From contig JASLRF010000605.1 of assembly GCA_030744095.1 (NCBI GenBank), positions 1 through 13,997 of the forward strand: 13,997 nt of DNA. Direction: 5' to 3'. Source of the DNA: Pirellulaceae bacterium (GTDB taxonomy: Bacteria; Planctomycetota; Planctomycetia; Pirellulales; Pirellulaceae). The stretch's first letter is position 1. The number at the start of each line of letters is the position of its first letter. Of the stretch, positions 7,828-13,997 are shown in pieces. Under the pieces are notes generated by a model that was not told where the DNA came from, searched no databases, and saw only the letters and a list, made by a program, of their open reading frames with translations. The position numbers and the translations under genes are program-made.

Positions 7828-9231
7828 ATGTCCTCTGCAAAAGAATTTGGTGCGATAGGCGACGGCCAGGCGGATGACACTGCTGCCATTCAGCACGCCA
7901 TTAACGACGGCGAAGGCGTGGTTGAATTCCCTAAAGGCATCTACCGGATCACACGGTCGTTACAGCTCGACACCACCCGCCACGGCTACTTAGGACTCCG
8001 GGGCGCTCAGGGCACGGCGCGACTCGTCATGACTTCACCAGGGCCGGCCGTTGTGATTCGCGGAGACCACCAAGGCACGGCGACACCATCGACTGTCGCA
8101 GCCCACACTTGGGATGGCGAGCGCTTTCCTATCGTGAGCGGGCTGGAGATTGTGGGCGATCACCCTGAAACCGACGGCATCATGTTCATCCGGACGATGC
8201 AAGCCACACTGCAAAATGTCCTCGTGCGCAAGTGCCGGAATGGTGTCGTGCTTTCCGAGCGGAATCGAAATTTCGTACTATCTTCGTCGCACATTTACGA
8301 TTGCCATGACACGGGATTGCTGTTTGACAAATGCAATCTGCATCAAGTTATCATCCACGGAAATCACATCAGCTACTGCCGCCGCGCCGGCATTCGCCAG
8401 TCAGACGGCGACGTTCACAACATCCAGATCACCGGCAACGATATCGAATACAATTCGGGAAGCGATACTGATGTTTCGGGCGAGATTGTGTTGGAAGCAC
8501 GCAATGGTGTGATCAGCGAATACACGATCGCCGGTAACACGTTGCAAGCGACGCTCGGTGCGCGCGGTGCCAACGTACTGATCTTGGGGAAGACAGAGAC
8601 GCCCGCTTCGAGCGTTCGCCTGATCGCCATCACCGGCAATGTGCTTGGGAGCCGTGATCGAAACGTCGTTTTGCATCATGGCATGAGCGTTAACGTGACT
8701 GGCAACACGATCTACGGCGGGCAAACACTGAACGTCGCTTTCAAGAATTGCCATCAATCGTTGGTCGGATCGAACACCATCGCTAGTCGTCCGGCCAGTT
8801 GGGCCAGTACGTCGGTGGACGGCCTGTTGATGGAAGATTGCAATGCATGCACGCTGGTCGGCAATATCCACAACGGATGCCGGTTCGGCGACGCGTTGTC
8901 GGGCGGGACCATCACCATTCGAAACAGCAGGAATATCAGTATTTCCGGCTGCCAGATTAACAACTCCGCCGTTCGCGGAATCGATATCAGCAATTCGGTG
9001 CAATGTCGGATTTCTGACAATTCGCTGCACAATGACGGCACGAATGAGTCCCTGAGGCAAGCCATCCGGATTGCTGGCACGAGCTTTCGGAATGTCGTAC
9101 AGAATAACTCGATCGTGTGGAGCGGCATCTATCCCAAGGGCGTTTCACCGGATGGCCGGCGACCCGTGCAAGAAGGCGTGATCGAGTGCTCCGAAGCATG
9201 TGGTCGTGTCCTTGCCAATTCGATCTGGTAG
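7828..9231 (+). CDS. Right-handed beta-helix protein, Pectate_lyase_3 type
   Basis: A 467-residue protein that opens with the hallmark EFGAIGDGQADDTAAIQ (6-22) and FPKGIYRIT, typical of the Pectate_lyase_3/glycosyl hydrolase 28-like beta-helix proteins. The rest is many short rungs with recurring Gly-Asn turns (GNHIS, GNDIE, GNTLQ, GNVLG, GNTIYG, GNIHNG, DNSLHN), the pattern of a parallel beta-helix with an asparagine ladder. The family binds or cleaves polysaccharides, but no catalytic residues can be fixed here. The ATG at 7828 is chosen: an ATG at 7732 would overlap the preceding gene by 50 bases and its extra residues look like the shadow of that gene. The Shine-Dalgarno is weak (TGGAAA). 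No signal peptide is visible, which is odd beside a secreted partner. It may be cytoplasmic, exported otherwise, or start elsewhere. Co-transcription with the upstream pectate lyase-like gene is likely. Confidence 0.82.
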   Translation: MSSAKEFGAIGDGQADDTAAIQHAINDGEGVVEFPKGIYRITRSLQLDTTRHGYLGLRGAQGTARLVMTSPGPAVVIRGDHQGTATPSTVAAHTWDGERFPIVSGLEIVGDHPETDGIMFIRTMQATLQNVLVRKCRNGVVLSERNRNFVLSSSHIYDCHDTGLLFDKCNLHQVIIHGNHISYCRRAGIRQSDGDVHNIQITGNDIEYNSGSDTDVSGEIVLEARNGVISEYTIAGNTLQATLGARGANVLILGKTETPASSVRLIAITGNVLGSRDRNVVLHHGMSVNVTGNTIYGGQTLNVAFKNCHQSLVGSNTIASRPASWASTSVDGLLMEDCNACTLVGNIHNGCRFGDALSGGTITIRNSRNISISGCQINNSAVRGIDISNSVQCRISDNSLHNDGTNESLRQAIRIAGTSFRNVVQNNSIVWSGIYPKGVSPDGRRPVQEGVIECSEACGRVLANSIW

Positions 9232-9286
9232 TGCCACGACGGTTTCTTCGACCTGGACGAAGACGTCTCAGGTGGCAGCTCGTTTT
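9232..9286 (+). terminator. Hairpin terminator in the convergent gap
   Basis: An imperfect stem begins at the first base after the stop codon: TGCCAC (9232-9237) with GTGGCA (9272-9277), GACG (9238-9241) with CGTC (9264-9267), and TCTTCG (9245-9250) with CGAAGA (9258-9263) around a 7-base loop. Small bulges separate the blocks. TTTT follows at 9283-9286, after a 5-base gap. The T-run is short, so its strength is uncertain. It fills most of the 67-base gap to the end of the convergent gene. Confidence 0.6.
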
Positions 9287-9298
9287 GACATCGAACCG

Positions 9299-12200
9299 TT
9301 ATTGCTGAATTGCCTCCAGGTCACGACGCGGGTGGGCCCATGCTTTCTCCACCGCTTCGCGGACCAGGCGAAGACCCTCCTGATAGTCTGCGTCCTTTTC
9401 ACTTGCGTATACGCTCCTCTGGCAGCGTGGGCGATCGGGTTCTTCGACGCCGAGCGGCGACGCCAGGAATCGCGTTCGTTTCGGATCCCGCAAGTCGATC
9501 CAGTCAAGCCGGGTGATGCTGTCGACGGTATGACATTCGGTACAACGCTTGGCATGAAGGGCCGATAGCTTGTCAGCCAGCTGTCGATCGCCGGGTAGAT
9601 CGTACGGAGGGTTCGTGGTGCGTTTGTTGATGAAACGATCGTGGTAAGGCGCGTTTGAGTCGATCCAGGTCACCAGCCTCAACCAGTCGTCCGCACTCAG
9701 GTTTGCTCGTTTGCTGCACGCTCCATCTCGCAACACGGCGACCAACTTGCTCCGGTGCGAGCCGAAAGCGAGCGGCTTGGTGACACGAGCATCGTCGCCC
9801 ACGTTTGAGCGTGCGACCAGGTCGTGCTCGATGATCGTATCGTACGCCCGGTTGTATCTTGCTGTGAGACCTGCGGAGAAGTCCAGATCGGCGGCGCTCT
9901 TCTGTCCACTGTGACAACTGATGCAATTTCGGTCGAAGACACCCTGCACATCGCGCAGGAAACTTATCGGGCGGTCTCCCCAAGGGGGCGGAAATGGTGT
10001 GGATGGAAGGCGCGACAGGGCCTGCGTCCCCCGATAGTGCGGTGGTGCCTCGGCTCTGGTTTCGTGGCATCCGACACAGCCACGAACTTCACCCGGCTGG
10101 AAACTGACGAATGACCGCATCCGCTGCAGTTCCATGTGATCCTTGTCGAGCAGTTGAAAATAGACCGGTGTATCGGCTGGCACGACAAAATGGGCACTGC
10201 CGTCTGCTTCAACCGGCACGGTTCCGAGCACGCGGGCCGGCGTCCAGTTGATCATCACCGGCTTGACATCCTCTTCGTAGCGTTGGCCTCCCAGCTGATT
10301 GTCATAAGGCCATGGTTCCCGATGCGAAATCCGCAGGTAGCGAACCGCTTTCCTCTCGACTCCTTCAACTCCGTGACTGACATCCGAGACATAACAGGTT
10401 GCATACGCGGTGGCCGATTCGGTGATGCCCCGCACGATCGGCGGGCGCGGCCTGGCGCGTAAAGGAATCGGCAGAGAACAGGAAATCGTGGAATCACGAT
10501 AGATCAGTTCCTTCGTCCCGAAGGTGTCGATTAAGTAGATGCCATATCCCGTCGGATCGGTTTGGGCATCGTACGTGTATGAGACAAGAAACGTCTTCTC
10601 CGAGATCGGCCACGGGGTCATGTAATACCCGCCGGCACCGACAACACCTCCCGTGGGCACGGGCGTTCCACTCATCCCTCCCTCCGGCGGCAGGACACCG
10701 GGCGTAACAATGCGAATTCCCGCTTCGCTGTTCATTCCTTCACGCGGATCGATGACCACCACCGGACCGGCGGCGAGCGTGTGATGACCGGTGGCAATCG
10801 CCACCAATTTCTTGCTGTGAGGAATCGAACGAGCGTCTTCCAGCGCCCAGGGATCGTTCAGATGCTGCTTGAACAGCGCGTCGGCACCGGTCCCATCTGC
10901 GCGCACGGTCCAGATTGACTGGATGTTCGCCCAACCTCGCTCCTGGTACTCCCAACGCGTATAGCCAATCGTGCCATCGTCGAGTGTGTGCGGCAGGTAA
11001 TCCCCATCCTTGTTTGCACTCAATCGGCGGATATCCCTTCCGTCGCCGCTCATGACGTACAGATTGCACGACGTCTCGTCCTTGTCCAGCTCGTTGCACT
11101 GAAGCGAGTAGGCACAACGTTCCGACACGAACGCGATATCGCCGCTGGGAAGATAGGTCGGATCCAGATCGCTCCATTGGCCGTCGGAAAGCTGCCGCAG
11201 ATGATCTCCATCAACACCGATCTCGAAGAGGTGCGTCGGCTCCTCGTTGCGACGCAGATCATAACTTGTGCGACGATCGGTCCAGCCTTGCGGAGGCTGA
11301 TCGCTACTGGCCTTTGCATAGCCGAACACAACTCTACTGCCATCCCACCAGAGATCCATTCCGTGAAGATGCCCCGGGCCCAGGCGACCGTTGATTAAAT
11401 TGCGTACGTCACACGGCTGGTCGAATCCGTTAATTGAGACGACACAGAGGTCGCCACCCGGACGGGATACCCACGGCATGTGGTTCAGACAGACATCAGG
11501 ATAGGTCTCTTGCGTGAATCGTTTGACCAAAAGCAGGCGGTCGAAGTCGAGACTCGGATTCTCAAACGCCACGCACCGAGCCAGCCATTTTGCTTCGACA
11601 TACAATGCATGGCGATCCGCCGCTTGTGAGCCAAGTTCCTTTTCTGTCACAGCTAGTTCGTTCGCCCGATGTGTCAGTTCGTCAAGGGACTTGGGAATGG
11701 GGAGGTCAAATTCTTTCACCAGCAGGCGAGTGCGGCTTATCGTTTCGGCTACCGGATCAATGAAGAATGTCCGTCCCTGACGAGACGTGTACCTCCCTTG
11801 TTTCGCCGAAACGATCACTGCGGCCGCTCCAGCTTCGGCAATCTCGAACTCGACGGGAATCGTTTCGGTCTGCAGCAGTTCTCTTTCGAAAACGACGTGT
11901 CGAACGGCCCGCTGGTTAGTGAACACGACCGTTTCCACCGTCACTTTGACTGGTAATCGGGTTGGCTGTGACGCACTGAATCCCAGAGTAATTTGGTTCT
12001 TACCGAAGCCAGGTTGAATCTTGGGCTCCCATTTGATCTGCCAGCTTCCCACCGCGATCAAGCCGATCGGTTTCTCGCTGGGAGTTTGCAGCTCAATTGG
12101 AAACAGGTTGGGGAACAGGTTGCGCGGGATCGCCAATTCAATGGTGGTCTGCCCCAATTCTCGTACCACACTCACACGGTTTACAGAAAGCACCGTCCCA

Positions 12201-13222
12201 TTGAGCAAGACACTCGCATTGCCATCACCACCCAGGGCGATACGAGACTTTCCGAGTGAAAACAGTCCACCGTTCGCCTGGCCGCCACGAGACCAGATAC
12301 TCAGGCTGCTCTGACTGGCCGGACAGCGAACCGCAATATTCGTTTCGGGATGATCAATGCCGAAGATCTCCACTTCATCCAGGTGAAAAAAGATCGGCTC
12401 ATCACTGCGAATCTGTAGACGAACATAACGTGCACGAAGCGCGTCGCCGTCCTCGGAGGAACCATCAGCAAAACGAACGGTCAAGGGCTTGCCACTGGTG
12501 AAACCACCGAAGTGCTGGCCGCGATTGTCGTGGCGAGGCGCCCATGTCTGCCCGTCATCAGATGTGAGGATTAGGAGGTTGTCGGCGTTGTGCAGACCCG
12601 GAGCGTAATCAAGGCGATTGTAAACGACGATCCTGCCGATCGCTCGACGCTCACCCAGGTCGACTTGCCACCAGGGATCCGGTTCCTGTCCCGTGTGAAA
12701 TGCATAGCAGCCGTCCTTGTTGCCATCGACGGCTCCGCCTGCATCCAGTGCCGTCGCATCACCCGTGAAACTTGACTCGTCACGCGTCGCCAGCGATACC
12801 GCGGCATACACATTCTGCTCGTCATGGCACAGCCGAAAGAGGGGCAGCCCATTGCCGGCTTCGCCGATCTCGGCCGCCGCTTGCCAACAGGGATCATCGA
12901 GCCGCCCGTCCAGCTTCGGCGCCGTTGCCAATGGTATGCCTAGCCGATCATCCGCCTTAATGCCCGGCCATTTTAGCCGTTCGTAGGAAAAAATGACGAC
13001 GCCTGGCTCTTGAATCTGTCGCATACGACAAGCGTCTTGTCGCTGCCAGTCGGCTTCGATTTGACCGCGGACGGATTCGGCGGTGACCGATCGATTCGCC
13101 CCGAACAACATTGCGAATACGAGTAGCGTACCGATCCAGTTCGACGGCACTCGTTTCAGAACTCGGTTCAATTGCCGTTGAGTGCTCTTTAGTCTCGTGG
13201 GGTCCTCAAGTCGACGGTCCAT
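9299..13222 (-). CDS. Large exported triheme c-type cytochrome with carbohydrate-binding-like and propeller domains (HzsA-like)
   Basis: A 1307-residue protein. An N-terminal export signal (basic segment, then WIGTLLVFAMLFGA and VTA, cleavage near residue 48) leads to a CBM9/DOMON-like start (about 98-155, KLDGRLDDPCWQAA). A coagulation factor 5/8 (discoidin) domain follows (about 155-288, WWQVDLG to DEVEIFG), after which the CBM9-like fold seems to resume (to about 370). A helical segment precedes a TolB/PD40-type propeller (about 575-900; LRQLSDGQWSDLDP, IRRLSANKDGDYLP). Next is a region resembling the hydrazine synthase alpha subunit and its planctomycete relatives (GTVPVEADGSAHF, FQPGEVRGCVGCHE). 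Three heme c sites are visible: CVGCH (1049-1053), CISCH (1100-1104) and CTECH (1227-1231). It likely binds glycans and carries electrons in the periplasm or at the surface; the reaction is unknown, and true hydrazine synthesis is unlikely. The ATG at 13222 is chosen because GGAG lies 8 bases upstream; a TTG at 13261 also reads in frame. Confidence 0.88.
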   Translation of the reverse strand: MDRRLEDPTRLKSTQRQLNRVLKRVPSNWIGTLLVFAMLFGANRSVTAESVRGQIEADWQRQDACRMRQIQEPGVVIFSYERLKWPGIKADDRLGIPLATAPKLDGRLDDPCWQAAAEIGEAGNGLPLFRLCHDEQNVYAAVSLATRDESSFTGDATALDAGGAVDGNKDGCYAFHTGQEPDPWWQVDLGERRAIGRIVVYNRLDYAPGLHNADNLLILTSDDGQTWAPRHDNRGQHFGGFTSGKPLTVRFADGSSEDGDALRARYVRLQIRSDEPIFFHLDEVEIFGIDHPETNIAVRCPASQSSLSIWSRGGQANGGLFSLGKSRIALGGDGNASVLLNGTVLSVNRVSVVRELGQTTIELAIPRNLFPNLFPIELQTPSEKPIGLIAVGSWQIKWEPKIQPGFGKNQITLGFSASQPTRLPVKVTVETVVFTNQRAVRHVVFERELLQTETIPVEFEIAEAGAAAVIVSAKQGRYTSRQGRTFFIDPVAETISRTRLLVKEFDLPIPKSLDELTHRANELAVTEKELGSQAADRHALYVEAKWLARCVAFENPSLDFDRLLLVKRFTQETYPDVCLNHMPWVSRPGGDLCVVSINGFDQPCDVRNLINGRLGPGHLHGMDLWWDGSRVVFGYAKASSDQPPQGWTDRRTSYDLRRNEEPTHLFEIGVDGDHLRQLSDGQWSDLDPTYLPSGDIAFVSERCAYSLQCNELDKDETSCNLYVMSGDGRDIRRLSANKDGDYLPHTLDDGTIGYTRWEYQERGWANIQSIWTVRADGTGADALFKQHLNDPWALEDARSIPHSKKLVAIATGHHTLAAGPVVVIDPREGMNSEAGIRIVTPGVLPPEGGMSGTPVPTGGVVGAGGYYMTPWPISEKTFLVSYTYDAQTDPTGYGIYLIDTFGTKELIYRDSTISCSLPIPLRARPRPPIVRGITESATAYATCYVSDVSHGVEGVERKAVRYLRISHREPWPYDNQLGGQRYEEDVKPVMINWTPARVLGTVPVEADGSAHFVVPADTPVYFQLLDKDHMELQRMRSFVSFQPGEVRGCVGCHETRAEAPPHYRGTQALSRLPSTPFPPPWGDRPISFLRDVQGVFDRNCISCHSGQKSAADLDFSAGLTARYNRAYDTIIEHDLVARSNVGDDARVTKPLAFGSHRSKLVAVLRDGACSKRANLSADDWLRLVTWIDSNAPYHDRFINKRTTNPPYDLPGDRQLADKLSALHAKRCTECHTVDSITRLDWIDLRDPKRTRFLASPLGVEEPDRPRCQRSVYASEKDADYQEGLRLVREAVEKAWAHPRRDLEAIQQ

Positions 13223-13230
13223 TGCTTTGT

Positions 13231-13234
13231 CTCC
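13231..13234 (-). promoter_or_regulatory. Shine-Dalgarno of the large cytochrome gene
   Basis: GGAG on the minus strand, 8 bases before the ATG at 13222. It supports that start over the in-frame TTG at 13261. Confidence 0.6.
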
Positions 13235-13298
13235 AGTCGCAGTCGAGGTCGCCTTGACCAAGCGAATGTCAGATCAGGTATTGGGGAGTTTTCATCCT

Positions 13299-13327
13299 TT
13301 GACCATACCAACCAATACTGGATTAAT
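13299..13327 (+). promoter_or_regulatory. Candidate promoter for the aldolase-family gene
   Basis: TTGACC (13299-13304), exactly 17 bases, then ATTAAT (13322-13327). It lies in the 237-base divergent gap before the truncated aldolase gene and would leave a leader of roughly 125 bases. A further AT-rich box (TATATAGAT) follows at 13340-13348. Consensus match only. Confidence 0.4.
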
Positions 13328-13446
13328 CGACTCTTGTTTATATAGATTAGCCGTAGTAGACACAAGTTCACGACATGGTCGCCGTCGCCCGAAGCCCCGA
13401 AGCCGTTCACACGACAGGCGGTGGAGCATGCTATCGAGTATGCAGC

Positions 13447-13452
13447 AGGAGG
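13447..13452 (+). promoter_or_regulatory. Shine-Dalgarno of the aldolase-family gene
   Basis: AGGAGG, 7 bases before the ATG at 13460. It decides this start over the in-frame ATG at 13421. Confidence 0.75.
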
Positions 13453-13459
13453 TTACGCG

Positions 13460-13885
13460 ATGCAGTTCGTATCACCTTTGTGTTACGATTTCGCTATCCA
13501 TCCCAGCGAATTCCGCGTGAAAGGTAAACCCTTGAAGATCGACGAAGCCAAACAGACGTTGCGAGGACCAATGATCGCGGTCATCACGCACTTGAACGAA
13601 GACTTGTCGATCGACCACGCAGCGATTCGCGAGAACATCAACTACGTGATTGAGCACGGCTTCCGGCGCGGGCAGGGAGCGTTGCTCGGCGTTGGAGCCG
13701 GCGGTGATTTTCCGATCCTGTCGCTCGACGAACGCAAGGCCGCTGCGCAGACGATTGTTGAAGCCGCAGCGGAACGAGTGCCCGTGCTGATCGGCGCGCA
13801 GGACACCAATATCGAAACCGTCGTCGAGATGGCTCGCTGGGCTGAGGAGATTGGGGCGGAAGGGATTCAGGTATCGGCCGGTTAG
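13460..13885 (+). pseudogene. Dihydrodipicolinate synthase/N-acetylneuraminate lyase family gene, 3' part missing
   Basis: Only 141 residues, about half the usual 290-310 of this Schiff-base aldolase family. The visible half matches well: a short N-terminal extension (about 33 residues), then LRGPMIAVITHLNEDLSIDH, the helix RENINYVIEHGF, GALLGVGAGGDFPILSLDER (counterpart of the family's GTTGE loop), VPVLIGAQDTNIETV and GAEGIQVSA, which should run into the strand before the catalytic tyrosine. Instead a glycine and TAG follow. The catalytic tyrosine and lysine and the second half of the barrel are absent, and neither plus-strand continuation resembles the family. The start is well supported: AGGAGG (13447-13452) sits 7 bases before the ATG; an ATG at 13421 would bury that site. 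Members condense or cleave pyruvate with aldehydes, including keto-deoxy sugar acids; the substrate cannot be told. Loss of function is likely, by insertion or deletion near 13880. Confidence 0.72.
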
Positions 13886-13910
13886 GCAACTCCCAGCAAT
13901 AAATGTACCG

Positions 13911-13997
13911 TCAGGTTTTCTGCGGCTGAATGCGGACGGCGTATTTGGAGATCGTGGTGTCTCGCTCAAGTCGATTGGTAATGGTCTGAAACGCCTT
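13911..13997 (-). CDS. Possible C-terminal end of a gene entering from the right edge
   Basis: Reading in from the right edge on the minus strand, 28 codons are open and end in TGA (13911-13913). The peptide ends in ISKYAVRIQPQKT and uses mostly G or C at third positions (19 of 28), as expected for a real gene here. I do not recognise it. Because it begins just beyond where the aldolase gene is cut, it could be the end of a transposase or another gene brought in by the rearrangement. A plus-strand frame across the same bases is also open to the edge but has fewer G/C third positions (15 of 37). Low confidence. Confidence 0.3.
   Translation of the reverse strand, partial: KAFQTITNRLERDTTISKYAVRIQPQKT

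Noticed and set aside
8401..9060. Minus-strand frame of 219 codons opposite the beta-helix gene
   Set aside because: Antisense shadow; the sense frame carries the family motif and the repeated rungs.
9299..13222. Reading the large protein as a genuine anammox hydrazine synthase subunit
   Set aside because: The beta and gamma subunit genes are absent next to it, it carries lectin-like domains, and the surrounding genes concern polysaccharides; only domain-level resemblance is claimed.
13472..13969. Minus-strand frame of 165 codons opposite the truncated aldolase gene
   Set aside because: Mostly antisense to a clearly recognisable aldolase-family reading frame; no domain seen. Only the separate minus-strand frame ending at 13911 was kept, at low confidence.

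Overview
The window looks like chromosomal DNA from a planctomycete, probably of the Pirellulales. Four things point that way: a serine/threonine kinase with tandem C-terminal zinc ribbons; a very large secreted protein joining lectin-like, beta-propeller and multi-c-heme domains of the type common in planctomycetes; paired pectate-lyase-type genes; and a moderate GC content (mid-50s by eye). This placement is inference from gene content. No rRNA or other phylogenetic marker is present.

Layout, left to right. (1) 79-3048 (+): a complete adenosylcobalamin-dependent (class II) ribonucleotide reductase, followed by a strong intrinsic terminator. (2) 3174-3968 (-) and 4067-5443 (-): a small SAM-dependent methyltransferase and a Hanks-type kinase carrying three zinc ribbons. 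(3) A divergent intergenic region of about 360 bp. It holds 10-bp direct repeats that overlap a candidate kinase promoter. (4) 5804-6082 (+): a small secreted basic protein with a strong Shine-Dalgarno and its own terminator. (5) 6354-7781 (+) and 7828-9231 (+): a family-10-like pectate lyase and a right-handed beta-helix protein, probably co-transcribed, ending in a hairpin that begins right after the stop codon. (6) 9299-13222 (-): a 1307-residue exported protein with a discoidin domain apparently inserted in a CBM9-like domain, a TolB/PD40-like propeller, a region resembling the hydrazine synthase alpha subunit, and three CXXCH heme sites. (7) 13460-13885 (+): the first half of a dihydrodipicolinate synthase/N-acetylneuraminate lyase family gene, cut off before its catalytic lysine. 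Beyond it, an open reading frame on the minus strand enters from the right edge.

How they may work together: the two pectate-lyase-type proteins, the large carbohydrate-binding cytochrome and the broken aldolase-family gene could belong to one polysaccharide (pectin or other uronate) locus, since keto-deoxy sugar acids are typical substrates of that aldolase family. This is suggested only by adjacency and domain content. The left half is housekeeping (deoxynucleotide synthesis) plus signalling.

I found no CRISPR array, tRNA, rRNA, complete insertion sequence or recognisable defence system. I cannot claim a new system here. The most unusual items are the nested-domain triheme protein, the broken aldolase gene with unexplained adjoining DNA, and the repeats in the kinase/small-protein intergenic region.
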